From Actinomycetes bacterium (GTDB lineage Bacteria; Actinomycetota; Acidimicrobiia; Acidimicrobiales; JAAEMS01), in assembly GCA_024225275.1 (NCBI GenBank), contig JAAEMS010000224.1, positions 1 to 64,000 on the forward strand: DNA of 64,000 nucleotides. The letters are read 5' to 3'. This document shows positions 6,812 to 18,094 of the stretch, one piece after another; position 1 is the first letter of the stretch; each line of letters begins with the position of its first letter. The position numbers were made by a program, and so were the translations under genes. The notes beneath the pieces were generated by a model that had not been told where the DNA came from, made no database searches, and saw only the letters and a program-made list of their open reading frames with translations.

Positions 6812-8937
6812 TCAAACCATCCCGGCTGGTTCGACGGTGAGCTCTCCGGCCACACTGGCCGGAGAACCGAGATCGATGGTGTCGGAGTCGCCGGCGTAGA
6901 CCTTCGACCGGTGGAACTCGCCCACCACATTGCGCGAGCTGGCCAGCATGAAGAACCCGGCGACCATGGTGAGGAAGGCCCCGGCACCACTGACGAGCTT
7001 GGCATCGGCGACCCTCAGCAGGGTGGCGATCCAGGCGATGGCGACCAACATGAGACCAGTACCGAGGCCGGCCACCAACACGCTCCAGATCCATTTGCGA
7101 CGTTCGTCGTCGCCCATGAATCCGGAGGCCGGGAGCACCAGGACCGCACCCACCACACCGATGAGGATGGTGAGCGGCCCGAGCCCGGCGCCCTGGTCAT
7201 TGAAACCGTCGAGGATCACGACGTCCTTCTTCTGGACCGTGGCCAGCAGGCTGGTGATCTGTGAGGCCCGCTCGGCGGCCACCGATGGGTCGTCGCGTGC
7301 TTCTTGTTCGAGGCGATCGAGCTGGGCCTGAACCTCATCGGTGATCACCACATCGGACCGTTCGTCGAAGGTCCAGCCCGAGAAGGCGCCGATCACCAGC
7401 AAACCGACGATGAAGCCGCAGGAGACGGCGCGACCCCACGAACGTCCTGGGTTGAGGGGCCGGTGGGCGACATAGGGCGCAGCTCGGATCCAGAGCACAC
7501 TGCCGACTGTGGCCACGATCCCGCCGAGAAGGGCGACATACACACCAATACCGTCGCTGTAGTCGGGCACCAGGTAGGAAGGGCTGGCCCAGAGGTAGGA
7601 GAGGACCGCCAGTGTCATGCCCACCGAGGCGATGAGCGCACCGTCAGCACCGAACCAGCGGCCGATATGGCCAGGACGGGTGAGAGTGACAACCGCACAG
7701 GCCACCACGAACAAGCCGAGGGCCAGGGCGATGTAGCCGTACCACGAACCACCCGATGCCGCCAGGCCATTGAACGACTGGCCGCCCAGCTCGAGCTCAT
7801 CGGTGCGGCGGGCGTACCCCGAGATCTTCCCGGCGTCGCTACCCCAGGTGAGGAATACGCTGATGAAGGCGATCAGGCCGCCCACCAGGGCAATCTGGGC
7901 GCCCATCCGCTCGGCTCCGCCGGCCGGGGTGTATTGGCCCTGGGGGGCGGGAGCATCAGCGGCGTCGGGCCGCTCGTCGGCCACCGACAGCAGCTCCTCG
8001 GGGTCGCGGCGGTGGGCCCAGGCGTGGCGGATGCGGCTGAACAGGTTGGCGCCGTCGCTGGCCTCGACCTGAGAAATGCGGTCGAGCACCACGGCCACCA
8101 GGAACAGGGCCAGACCGGCCGAGGCCGACAGCGCGACGTCGAGGTTCTGCATCCCTCGGAACACCAGCAGCCCGAGCCCACCGGCGCCCATGATGGCGGC
8201 GATACCCAGCATCGAGATCGAGAGCAACAGGGTTTGGTTGAGGCCGGTCATGATGGCGGGACGGGCCAGGGGTAGCTGGACGTCGAGCAGGACCCGCCAT
8301 TCGGGAGCCCCATACGCCCTACTGGCCTCGACGACATCCTCGGGAACCTGACGGACACCCAGGTTGGTGAGCCGCACCAGGGGCGGGATGGCGAAGACCA
8401 TGGTCACCATGGTGGCCGGCTCGGGGCCGATGCCGAAGAAGAAGATCACCGGCAGCATGTAGACGAACGAATGGATCACCTGCATGGCATCGAGGGCGGG
8501 ACGGACGGTCCCCCACACGGCGTCGACCCGACCGCAGGCGATCCCCAGGGGGATGCCGATCAGGGCACACAAGACCACCGAGACGAGGATCATGCCGAGG
8601 GTGACCGAGGTCTCGTCCCAGTACTCGGTGCCCAGAAGGCCACAGCCGGCCAGAGCCAGCGCCGTGCCGGCCCCGACCTTGGCGTTGCGAGCCAGAGACC
8701 CGATCACGAACGTGATCAGCACCACCGCCCACCACGGCATGTCGGTGACCTCCCACCAGGGGTGATCACCGGGGCCGTTCACGAAGTTCCGGAACAGGAA
8801 GGTGAAAGGCCACTCGATGACAGTGAGCACCCCATCCATGTTCTGATCGATCCAGCGCACCATCTGCTCGATCCAGGCCCCGAAGGGGATCTCCCACTCG
8901 TCGAGCACATCATTGTTGGCGGCAAATAGGCCAGTAA

Positions 8938-8941
<4 letters not shown>
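6812..8941 (-). CDS. proW: ProW/OpuAB-type ABC permease fused to a C-terminal 2 x 4-helix membrane region
   Basis: A 709-residue protein, about twice the size of a normal ProW. The N-terminal part (to about 300) is a standard binding-protein-dependent permease: five or more helices and the EAA loop EASRAYGAPEWRVLLDVQLP at 205-224, which docks on the ATPase. After a charged, proline/alanine-rich cytoplasmic linker (about 300-345) comes an extra half (345-709) with about eight helices. It looks like two similar four-helix units, each with a long extracellular loop between helices 1 and 2; the second loop (about 535-600) is a predicted coiled region rich in Glu, Arg and Ala. The start is GTG 8941, overlapping the ATPase stop by 4 bp (translational coupling). 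The role of the second half is unknown; osmosensing or lipid interaction are guesses. Confidence 0.85.
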
Positions 8942-10164
<1,223 letters not shown>

Positions 10165-10271
10165 GCATGCCCCCTCGGTGTCGCCCCGCGACACCGGTCC
10201 GTGGATCAACCATGGGAGTCGACAGGCCTCACAGCGTCAAGTTGGGCGTGACATCCGACACGTGTCAACGT

Positions 10272-11102
10272 ATGCCCATGGATGTGAACGGCAAGATTGC
10301 GGTGGTCACCGGGGCAGCCAGCGGTATTGGTCTGGGGATGGCCCGGGCCTTCACCGGCGCCGGCATGAGTGTGGTGCTGGCCGACATCGAACAGGCCCCC
10401 CTCGACGAGGCCACGGCGGAGCTGACCGCGGCGGGCCACCAGGTGATCAGCGTGCCCACCGACGTGTCCGACCTCGCCGAGATCCAGGCCCTCGCCGCCG
10501 CCGCCATGGACCATTTCGGCGCCGTGCACGTCTTGTGCAACAACGCCGGTGTGGGCACATCGGGTCCGGTGGGCCAGACCTCTATCGAGGATTGGCGATG
10601 GACTCTGGCCATAGACCTCTGGGGTCCGATCTACGGTGTCGAGACCTTCCTCCCCCTCATCGAGCAGTCCGGCGGCGGTCACATCAACTCGACGGCGTCG
10701 ATGGCCGGCCTCTACGCCGGGGCATCACTCGGTGCCTACAACGTGGCCAAGCACGGAGTGGTCGCCCTCATGGCCTCGCTCGAACGCGACCTCCGGATGG
10801 CCGGTTCCTCGGTCCGGGCGTCGGTGCTGTGCCCCGGCCCGATCAATACCAACATCGTCGAGAGCGAACGGAATCGGCCCGCCGATTCCGCGGCTCAGCA
10901 CATCGAGACCGAGGCCGGCGGGAAGTTCTGGAGCATCCTCACCCGCACCCTCGCCACCGGCATGGACCCCGACGAAGTAGGGCGTCTGGTGCTGGGAGCG
11001 GTGGAGCGCGACGAGTTCTGGGTGCTCACCCACCCCGAGATGGCCGAGGTCGTGTCGAGACAGCATGATGCGATGATGGGTGAGCGCCGCCTGACCCGCT
11101 GA
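10272..11102 (+). CDS. Short-chain dehydrogenase/reductase
   Basis: A 276-residue classical SDR. The NAD(P)-binding motif TGAASGIG (about 15-22), the NNAG structural motif (about 93-96), catalytic Ser in the STASMAG block and YNVAK (Tyr-x3-Lys, about 157-161) are all present. The acidic residue after beta-2 (ADIEQ) favours NAD over NADP. The C-terminal tail carries the DEFWVLTHPEMAEVV motif shared with a subgroup of actinobacterial SDRs; the SDR at 21552 has the equivalent ERFLILPHPEV. Start ATG 10272 (ATG 10278 possible); no convincing Shine-Dalgarno. Substrate unknown. Confidence 0.9.
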   Translation: MPMDVNGKIAVVTGAASGIGLGMARAFTGAGMSVVLADIEQAPLDEATAELTAAGHQVISVPTDVSDLAEIQALAAAAMDHFGAVHVLCNNAGVGTSGPVGQTSIEDWRWTLAIDLWGPIYGVETFLPLIEQSGGGHINSTASMAGLYAGASLGAYNVAKHGVVALMASLERDLRMAGSSVRASVLCPGPINTNIVESERNRPADSAAQHIETEAGGKFWSILTRTLATGMDPDEVGRLVLGAVERDEFWVLTHPEMAEVVSRQHDAMMGERRLTR

Positions 11103-11138
11103 CCAGAGCCACCCCGACTCATTGGGGCGCCGGGTGAG

Positions 11139-12284
11139 TCACCCGATGGCACCAGCGCTGCGCAACGCGGCGATTCGGTCGGCGCTCCAGCCCCAGTCGC
11201 CCAGCACATCGGCGGTGTGCTGTCCGGGCTCGGGCACCGGTCCTTGAATCTCGCCAGGCGTGCGACTGAAACGCGGCGCCGGCGCCGGCTGGACCACCCC
11301 TTCCAGCTCGACGAATGTGCCGCGCTCCTTCATGTGAGGGTGGCTCGGAGCCTCGGCCAGCGAGAGAACGGGGGCGAAGCAGACGTCGCTGCCCTCCATG
11401 ATCTCGCACCACTGGGCGCGGGTCTTGCCGAGGAAGATCTCGGTGAAGCGCTTCTTGTGCTCGACCCAGCGGGTGCGGTCCATCCGGTCGGGGATTTCCT
11501 CGGGCTCGAGGCCCATCTTCTCGAGTAGCTCGGCATGGAACTTGCCCTCGATCGAGCCGATGCTGACCCATTCGCCGTCGGCGCATTCATAGGTGCCGTA
11601 CAGGTGGGAGCCGGTGTCGAGCACATTGGTGCCCCGGTCCAGATCCCAGCTGCCGGACGCGAACATCCCGTAGATCGCGGTCATCAGTGACGCGGCGCCG
11701 TCGACCATGGCGGCGTCGATGACCTGGCCTTGACCCGACTGGCGAGCCTCGAGCAGGCCGGCGCAGAGACCGAACGCCAAGTAGAGAGCGCCTCCACCGA
11801 AGTCGCCCACCAGGTTGAGAGGGGGCACCGGTTGGCCACCGGCCACACCGATCGAGCCCAGGGCGCCGCTCAAAGCGACGTAGTTGATGTCGTGACCGGC
11901 CGCGTGGGCGATCGGGCCTTCCTGACCCCACCCGGTCATGCGGCCGTAGACGAGCTTCGGGTTGCGGGCGAGACAGACCTCAGGACCGAGGCCCAGCCGC
12001 TCGGTGACGCCCGGCCGGAACCCCTCGATGACCGCGTCGGCCTGGCCGATGAGCTCGAGAACGGTTTCGACTCCCTCGGCCGACTTGAGATCTACCCCTA
12101 CCGATCGGCGGCCCCGGTTGAGCACATTGAACTTGCGACCCCGGTCGAGCCCCAGGTCGGTACTGACCAGCCGATCGACCCGCACGACCTCGGCGCCCAG
12201 ATCGGACAGCAGCATGGCGCACATCGGTCCGGGGCCGATGCCGGCCAGCTCAATCACCTTGATGCCTGCGAGCGGTCCACCCAT
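11139..12284 (-). CDS. mcr: Alpha-methylacyl-CoA racemase
   Basis: A 381-residue CaiB/BaiF-superfamily enzyme that matches alpha-methylacyl-CoA racemase rather than a CoA-transferase. The catalytic set known from the mycobacterial enzyme is conserved: His131 in GHDINY, Asp161 in VGDFGGG and Glu246 in SIEGKF. It interconverts (2R)- and (2S)-2-methylacyl-CoA so that branched fatty acids or sterol side chains can enter beta-oxidation, which fits the dehydrogenases elsewhere in the window. Start ATG 12284 has a GGGGGAGAGA stretch about 8 nt upstream. Convergent with the SDR gene, divergent from the HD-GYP gene. Confidence 0.9.
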   Translation of the reverse strand: MGGPLAGIKVIELAGIGPGPMCAMLLSDLGAEVVRVDRLVSTDLGLDRGRKFNVLNRGRRSVGVDLKSAEGVETVLELIGQADAVIEGFRPGVTERLGLGPEVCLARNPKLVYGRMTGWGQEGPIAHAAGHDINYVALSGALGSIGVAGGQPVPPLNLVGDFGGGALYLAFGLCAGLLEARQSGQGQVIDAAMVDGAASLMTAIYGMFASGSWDLDRGTNVLDTGSHLYGTYECADGEWVSIGSIEGKFHAELLEKMGLEPEEIPDRMDRTRWVEHKKRFTEIFLGKTRAQWCEIMEGSDVCFAPVLSLAEAPSHPHMKERGTFVELEGVVQPAPAPRFSRTPGEIQGPVPEPGQHTADVLGDWGWSADRIAALRSAGAIG

Positions 12285-12376
12285 GTGTTCTCTCTCCCCC
12301 GTGTGGTTCGTCTTGCCATCATCGCACGTGAAGCGAATTCGCTCATAGGGCCAGACGTTCCGGCCGATTGGAGATC

Positions 12377-14302
12377 ATGTCGATCTTGGCGCCGCCCGGA
12401 CCGGGCACCTCTGGTGACGGTTGGAACCGTTCCGAAGCGCACACGAAGTGGGAAGCCAGGCCTCGACTGGCCCGGGGCCTCCGCCTCACCCTGGTGGTGG
12501 CCCCGTTCATCGCCTCGATCGCAGTGTGCTTCGTGATCGGCCGGGTGATGCCACCCAGTCGGGTGGGCCTGCATTGGGCACCGTGGTGGATTGGTCTCAT
12601 CTCGCTCTCGGTCATGACCATACGCAGCACCGAGCGACTGGGACGACGGCTTCTGCCGTTCGCCGCTCTCCTCGATCTCACGATGGTGCTCCCCGACCGC
12701 ACGCCCAAGCGCTTCTCGGTGGCCATCCGGGCCACGAGCACCAAGGCCCTGGCCCGCGAGATGGAGGCGGGCGATCACCACGACGACCAGGTGGCGGTCG
12801 TTGAACGCTTCCTCGCCCTCGTCACCGCCATCGGGAACCACGACCGCCGGACGAGGGGCCACTCGGAACGGGTGCGGGCCTACAGCGACATCCTCGCCGA
12901 GGAGCTCGGGCTCTCCCCCGGCGACCGTGAGCAGTTGCGGTGGGCGGCCCTCGTCCACGACGCCGGCAAGCTGGACGTGCCGTCCGACATCCTGGACAAG
13001 GCGGGAGCGCCCGATGACGCTGAGTGGGCTCAGCTCCGCCAACACCCCGTGTCGGCCCGCGTTCATCTCGAACCGCTACGTCCATGGTTGGGCGAGTGGA
13101 TCCGTTGCGGATGGGAGCACCACGAGCGGTGGGACGGCACGGGCTACCCGGCGAGACTGACCGGTTCCGACCTCCATGTCGGTTCGCGAATCGTGGCCGT
13201 CGCCGACGCCTACGACGTCATGACGTCGGTGCGGTCCTACAAGAAGTCGCTGCCGGCCTCGACGGCCCGCCAGGAGATTGCCCGCAACGCGGGTAGCCAG
13301 TTCGATCCCGAGGTCGCCCGCGCCCTGATGTCGGCATCGATCGGGGACCTCCGGAAGGTCACCGGTCCGCTGGGCTGGTTCGCCGGCACCCTTGATGCCA
13401 TCGGCCGGCTGCCGTTCAGTCAGATCCTGGGTGGTCTCGGAGCCACCGCTGCGGCCAGCGCCGGGGTCCTCGTGGCGCCGAGTGAGGCCCCACCTCCGCT
13501 CGAAGTTCCGGCGCCGGTAGTGGTCGAGCTCGAAGAGGATTCAGAAAGTGGAGCCGTCATCCCCGTCGAGCTCGGGCCCGGCCAGTCGTTCGAGCTGACC
13601 GTCCCGCCCACCCACGGTTCCCTGGTCGAGTTGGGCGACGGACAGAAGGGCTGGACCTATCACCCCGAGCCCGACACGACCGGAACGGACCGCCTCGAAT
13701 ACTGGTTGTGCGAACCGGACGGTCGATGTGTTGTCGGCGTGGCCTCCATGGAGGTGACCGCCATCGACGACCCGACCGTTGTCGAACCCGACTCGTTCAG
13801 CCTCGACGAGGACACTCTGCTCATCGTGGCCCTCGACGACCTCCTCGAGAACGACTACGACGTCGATGACGAGCTCACGGTCGTCTCCGTGAGCGGTGGA
13901 CGTCTCGGCGTGGTTCAAGCCAGCAGCACCGCATTCACCTACCGTCCACGGCCCAACGCCAATGGGTTGGACCAGCTCGTCTACGAGCTCTCGACCGGGC
14001 TCACCGGGAGGATCGCCATCGAGGTGGTTCCCATCAACGACCCACCGACCGTCACGGGCCCCGGTAACCAGGAGACTCCGATCGGGACGGACCTCGCCCC
14101 GGTGACGGCCTCGGACATCGACGGCGATGAGCTGGTCTTCTCGGCCGCGGGACTGCCCAGTGGCCTGAGCATGGATCCGTCGACGGGAGCCGTTTCGGGC
14201 TCCCCGGCGGCCGGTCTCGGCGGGCGCTACCCGGTGGCGGTGACCGTCAGCGACGGGCTCGCCGAAGCGTCGATCACGATTACCGTGACCGTTCGCCCCT
14301 GA
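12377..14302 (+). CDS. Membrane HD-GYP phosphodiesterase with extracellular cadherin/Ig-like tail
   Basis: A 641-residue protein. Two N-terminal hydrophobic segments (about 37-57, 68-84) precede a full HD-GYP domain: H161, H194-D195 in HDAGKLD, HHERWDGTGYP at 248-258 and VADAYDVMTS at about 275-284. These are the metal ligands and GYP loop of cyclic-di-GMP phosphodiesterases. A third helix (about 347-367) then crosses the membrane, and residues 368-641 are outside: two Big/cadherin-like repeats (markers FTYRPRPNANG, YHPEPDTTGTDRLEYW) and a final PutativeIg/He_PIG-type domain (GLPSGLSMDPSTGAVSG). Start ATG 12377 with GGAG 5 nt upstream; TTG 12368 is the longer option. It presumably links an outside contact to c-di-GMP turnover; this is inference. 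Confidence 0.85.
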   Translation: MSILAPPGPGTSGDGWNRSEAHTKWEARPRLARGLRLTLVVAPFIASIAVCFVIGRVMPPSRVGLHWAPWWIGLISLSVMTIRSTERLGRRLLPFAALLDLTMVLPDRTPKRFSVAIRATSTKALAREMEAGDHHDDQVAVVERFLALVTAIGNHDRRTRGHSERVRAYSDILAEELGLSPGDREQLRWAALVHDAGKLDVPSDILDKAGAPDDAEWAQLRQHPVSARVHLEPLRPWLGEWIRCGWEHHERWDGTGYPARLTGSDLHVGSRIVAVADAYDVMTSVRSYKKSLPASTARQEIARNAGSQFDPEVARALMSASIGDLRKVTGPLGWFAGTLDAIGRLPFSQILGGLGATAAASAGVLVAPSEAPPPLEVPAPVVVELEEDSESGAVIPVELGPGQSFELTVPPTHGSLVELGDGQKGWTYHPEPDTTGTDRLEYWLCEPDGRCVVGVASMEVTAIDDPTVVEPDSFSLDEDTLLIVALDDLLENDYDVDDELTVVSVSGGRLGVVQASSTAFTYRPRPNANGLDQLVYELSTGLTGRIAIEVVPINDPPTVTGPGNQETPIGTDLAPVTASDIDGDELVFSAAGLPSGLSMDPSTGAVSGSPAAGLGGRYPVAVTVSDGLAEASITITVTVRP

Positions 14303-14423
14303 CCGCCCGGGCCCGATCCCCACCTTCGAACCGGCGGGTGGGCACAGAGGGGTGCCGAGCGAGTACATTCCGTGCGTCGCCCCGGGGAACCGCGCCGGGC
14401 CGTTCGACTACAGGGGAGCGCCA

Positions 14424-16709
14424 ATGGCAGTACAAGGTTCGATCCTCGGCAACGCCGTCCTCCGCCGCGAGGACCCCACGTTGCTCACCGGATCCGACGA
14501 GTACTTGGATGACATGAAGATCGAGGGGTGCACCTACTTGCACTTCGTGCGGTCACCGATCGCTCACGCCCGGATCGAGTCAATCGACACCAGCGATGCC
14601 GCGGGCATGCCCGGTGTCCTGGGCGTGTACACGGCCGACAACCTCGAACTGCCCGATTTCCAGGGCTTCCCCATGTTCCCCGAGGTCTTCAACCGGCCCC
14701 CGCTCGCCAAGGGCAAGGTTCGGTTCGTGGGCGACATCGTCGCTGCCGTGGTTGCCACCGGGCGAGCCCAAGCCGAGGATGCCGGCGAGGCCGTCTTGGT
14801 CGACTATGACCCCCTTCCCGCCATCGTCGACATGCAAGCCGCCCTCGAAGACGGTGCTCCCCTGCTCTTCGAGGACCATGGCTCGAACCTGGTGTTCGAG
14901 ACCGCCATCGGCGAAGGCGACTCCATGGAGGGCGCCGACCATGTGGCCGAGGTCACGATCGAGAGCCAGCGGTTGGCCGGCGTGCCCATGGAGCCCAACG
15001 GCGCCCTCGCCATCCCCGGCGACGACGGCCGGCTCACCATGTGGATGTCGAGCCAGAACCCGGTAGCCGTCCGCGATGCCCTCGCTCCCCTGCTGGGCAT
15101 GGAGCCCGAGAAGCTGCGCTGCGCAGCCCCCATGGTTGGTGGCGGCTTCGGCCCCAAGGCCGGCCCGTACATCGAGTTCGTCATCGCCGGAAAGCTGGCA
15201 CAGACCCTTGGCAAGCCGGTCAAGTGGGCCGAGGTCCGCAGCGAGAACATGCTCTCGATGGTCCAGGGCCGGGCCATGATCATGACCGCCAAGCTCGGCA
15301 CCACCTCCGACGGCACCATCACGGGCCTCGATGTCGATGTGGTGGCCGACGGTGGGGCCTATCCCGCCATCGGGGCCTTCCTCACCATCTTCACCCAGAC
15401 CATGAGCCAGGGTGTCTACAACATCCCGAAGCTCAACTTCCACGCCCGCTCGGCCTGCACCAACACCACGACCACGGCCGCCTACCGGGGCGCCGGTCGG
15501 CCCGAGGCCACCCAGATGCTCGAGCGGGTGGTCGACGTCGCCGCCGACGAGCTCGGACTCGACCCCACCGAGATCCGCCGCAAGAACTTCCTCCAGCCCG
15601 ACCAGTTCCCCCTCACCACCCACGGTGGGGCCAACTACGACTCGGGCGAGTACGAGAGGTCGCTCGACGCCGTCATCGAGGCCGCCGGGTACCAGGACCT
15701 CCTGGCCCAACAGGCCGAACGACGGGCCTCGGGCTCCAACAAGCAGCTCGGTATCGGCGTTTCCAGCTATGTCGAGGTCACCGCTCCGGCCGGCCTCCAC
15801 ATCGAGTACGGAGCGGTCGAGATCAACGAGGACGGGAGCGTGACCGGTCGGGTGGGTACCAGCGCCCACGGCCAGGGCCACATCACCGCTTTCTCGATGA
15901 TCATCTCCGACATGCTCGGAGTCCCGATGGATCAGATCACGATCCTCCAGTCCGACACCGACGAGATCCCTCGCGGGGCCGGCACCATGGGCTCGCGGTC
16001 GCTCCAGACTGCGGGCTCGGCGGTCCATGTGGCCTCCGAGACCGTGCTCGACAAGGCCAGCAAGCTGGCCGCCCACCTACTGGAGGCCGACGAATCCGAC
16101 ATCGTGAAGGGCGACGGTGGCCTCCAGGTCGCCGGTGTGCCGGCCAAGGCCCTCAGCTGGGCCGAACTAGCCGCCGCAGCCAAAGACGACGGCCGCCGCC
16201 CGGCCGACATGGAAGGCGGGCTGGCCCACGAGCTCGACTTCGACGGCACTGACTCGACCTTCCCGTTCGGTTCCCACATCGCTCTGGTCGAGGTCGACAC
16301 CGAGACCGGCGCCGTCGAGCTTCTGCGCCATGTCGCGGTCGACGATTGCGGCCGCATCCTCAACCCCATGCTCGTTCGGGGTCAGCAGCACGGCGGAATC
16401 GCCCAGGGCGCGGCCCAGGCTCTCTACGAAGTCGTGAAGTACGACGACGACGGCAACCCCATCACCGGCAACCTCATGGACTACGCCATCCCGTCGGCGG
16501 CCGAGCTGCCCTCGTTCGAGACCAGCAACACCGAGACCCCCAGCCCCCGCAACCCGCTCGGGGCCAAGGGCATCGGCGAGTCCGGCACCATCGGCTCGAC
16601 CCCCGCCATCCAGAACGCAGTGGTCGACGCGGTGTCGCACCTCGGCGTCAAGCACATCGAGATGCCGCTCAGCGCCATGCGCGTCTGGGAGGCGATCAAC
16701 GCCAGTTAG
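14424..16709 (+). CDS. Xanthine-dehydrogenase-family molybdopterin subunit, CoxL-like (form II type)
   Basis: A 761-residue molybdenum hydroxylase large subunit. It has the loop AYRGAGR (about 353-359) typical of form II CoxL-like and aldehyde-oxidase enzymes, not the AYxCSFR loop of true aerobic CO dehydrogenase. The equatorial glutamate near the Mo centre is in GAKGIGESG (about 712-720). Enzymes of this family normally need a FAD subunit and a 2Fe-2S subunit; none is next to this gene, so partners must be encoded elsewhere. Start ATG 14424 with AGGGGAG 6 nt upstream. The substrate is likely an aldehyde, purine or aromatic; not determinable here. Hairpins follow the stop. Confidence 0.88.
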   Translation: MAVQGSILGNAVLRREDPTLLTGSDEYLDDMKIEGCTYLHFVRSPIAHARIESIDTSDAAGMPGVLGVYTADNLELPDFQGFPMFPEVFNRPPLAKGKVRFVGDIVAAVVATGRAQAEDAGEAVLVDYDPLPAIVDMQAALEDGAPLLFEDHGSNLVFETAIGEGDSMEGADHVAEVTIESQRLAGVPMEPNGALAIPGDDGRLTMWMSSQNPVAVRDALAPLLGMEPEKLRCAAPMVGGGFGPKAGPYIEFVIAGKLAQTLGKPVKWAEVRSENMLSMVQGRAMIMTAKLGTTSDGTITGLDVDVVADGGAYPAIGAFLTIFTQTMSQGVYNIPKLNFHARSACTNTTTTAAYRGAGRPEATQMLERVVDVAADELGLDPTEIRRKNFLQPDQFPLTTHGGANYDSGEYERSLDAVIEAAGYQDLLAQQAERRASGSNKQLGIGVSSYVEVTAPAGLHIEYGAVEINEDGSVTGRVGTSAHGQGHITAFSMIISDMLGVPMDQITILQSDTDEIPRGAGTMGSRSLQTAGSAVHVASETVLDKASKLAAHLLEADESDIVKGDGGLQVAGVPAKALSWAELAAAAKDDGRRPADMEGGLAHELDFDGTDSTFPFGSHIALVEVDTETGAVELLRHVAVDDCGRILNPMLVRGQQHGGIAQGAAQALYEVVKYDDDGNPITGNLMDYAIPSAAELPSFETSNTETPSPRNPLGAKGIGESGTIGSTPAIQNAVVDAVSHLGVKHIEMPLSAMRVWEAINAS

Positions 16710-16724
16710 CACCAAACGAAACCC

Positions 16725-16794
16725 GGGCCGGAAAGGCCCCACCATCGCGGGTGAATACCCGTGGAAGATTCGGCGGCCTGTACCGGGGCCGCCG
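16725..16794 (+). terminator. Terminator-like hairpins after the CoxL-like gene
   Basis: Two stems follow the stop at 16709: GGGCC/GGCCC (16725-16739) and a stronger perfect 8-bp stem CGGCGGCC/GGCCGCCG (16771-16778 and 16787-16794) followed by CTCGTTTT. They probably end plus-strand transcription before the convergent small gene at 16837. Confidence 0.55.
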
Positions 16795-16836
16795 GATCTC
16801 GTTTTGGGGTGGGGGCCGATGGGGGCGTCTGAGCCC

Positions 16837-17088
16837 CTATCGGGCGCAGACCAGGATCCGCGGCCGCTCCGGGATGGGGCCACAACCATTGCCGGTCATC
16901 GAGACCACTCGGGCCAGCTGAACCAGCTGGCCGGCCAAATGCCGCAGCTCGGCCCCCTCGCCGGCGAGCGCCGGGTGGTGCTCGAACGTGGCGTCGGCGA
17001 TGGTGTCGATCACCTCGGCCAGCTCCCGCTCGATGTGTTCCAGCACACCAACAGTCTCATCCAACAGATTCGCCGATATCTCATTCAT
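16837..17088 (-). CDS. Small helical protein of unknown function (83 aa)
   Basis: An open frame with a plausible, mostly helical product: Leu/Glu/Ala-rich residues 1-65 (LLDETVGVLEHIERELAEVID) and a short basic tail. It starts at ATG 17088 behind CTGAAG and lies 72 bp downstream of the LysR gene in the same direction, so it could be a second gene of that transcript. I recognise no family. Composition is less extreme than a typical random high-G+C frame, which supports but does not prove it. Confidence 0.45.
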   Translation of the reverse strand: MNEISANLLDETVGVLEHIERELAEVIDTIADATFEHHPALAGEGAELRHLAGQLVQLARVVSMTGNGCGPIPERPRILVCAR

Positions 17089-17160
17089 CTTCAGTTCTGA
17101 CGCTGTAGCCGTCCGAGAGTCGCGGGCGACCCCTGGTCCCGGTCAGGAAGATCGCCGAAA

Positions 17161-18048
17161 TCAATACTGAGAGGGAGGTTCAGGGCGGCCCTCGACGAGA
17201 TCGGCCAGAAGGGCTTCGACCGCGGGCGCCAGGGGTGATCCGGAGCGTACCGCCACGACCAGTTGGCGGTGGCCGATGACCGGGCCCGCACCCGGGTCCT
17301 CGGTCCGGGTCTGGCTGACCGGTAGGACCGTCCAACCCAGACCCAGTTCGACCATGGCCTGGAGGACCTCAGGTTGGTGCGACTCGGCCGTGAGCTCCAC
17401 GGTCACCCCCAAGGCTGTGAGACCGGCCTCGATCGTCAGCCGAGTGTGCGAGCCCTCGGGGAACAGAACCCAGGGCCCCCAACCCGAGGGGTCGCCGATC
17501 TCGAGGCCGGGCGGGGCGAACACGACGAGATCCTCGACCAGGAGGGGTTCCAGATCGAGGCCAGGTAGGGGTTCCGGCGGATCTACTCCAACGGCCAGAT
17601 CGAGACGACCGGCGACCAGATCGGCGAACAGGGCGCCCGAGGGCCCCACCGACAGTCGGAGCTCGAGGTCGGCCCGGCGGGCCCGGAAGTCGCGGAGGAG
17701 CTCAGGGAAGTGGACCACCGCGGCGGCGTCGATCATGCCGACACGCACGGCCCCCTCGTAGCCCTCTCGAACCCGGTTGGCCCAGCGGGTCAGGTCGGAG
17801 GTGAGGCTGACGACCTGGCGGGCGTGGGCGAGCACTACCGCCGCCTCGGGCCGCAGTACCCGCCTCCGGCCCTGGCGCTCGAACAGGGTGAGGCCGAGCC
17901 GGCGTTCGAGCTCGGCCAGCCCCTGGGACAGTGCTGACGGGCTCACGCCCACCGAGTCTGCGGCCACCGCCCAGGTCGGCGACTCGGTGATGGCCACCAG
18001 GTACTCGAGTTGGCGGATCGACAGGTCGGGCAGAGCACCCTGGCCCAT
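17161..18048 (-). CDS. LysR-family transcriptional regulator
   Basis: A 295-residue LysR regulator: winged helix-turn-helix at about 8-67 (IRQLEYLVAI through SPSALSQGLAELERRLGLTL, in part), then the effector-binding domain with its two alpha/beta lobes. It is divergent from the inositol-3-phosphate synthase gene with 80 bp between the starts, the usual geometry for a LysR regulator acting on its neighbour. Start ATG 18048 is preceded by GAGGGGTGTCC. The ligand is unknown; control of ino1 is inference. Confidence 0.9.
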   Translation of the reverse strand: MGQGALPDLSIRQLEYLVAITESPTWAVAADSVGVSPSALSQGLAELERRLGLTLFERQGRRRVLRPEAAVVLAHARQVVSLTSDLTRWANRVREGYEGAVRVGMIDAAAVVHFPELLRDFRARRADLELRLSVGPSGALFADLVAGRLDLAVGVDPPEPLPGLDLEPLLVEDLVVFAPPGLEIGDPSGWGPWVLFPEGSHTRLTIEAGLTALGVTVELTAESHQPEVLQAMVELGLGWTVLPVSQTRTEDPGAGPVIGHRQLVVAVRSGSPLAPAVEALLADLVEGRPEPPSQY

Positions 18049-18094
18049 AGGAGGACACCCCTCGTCGGATTGTTCGGACTTCCTTCACGATCAT

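Noticed and set aside
14424-16709. Aerobic carbon monoxide dehydrogenase
   Set aside because: The active-site loop is AYRGAGR, not AYxCSFR, and the other two subunits are absent.
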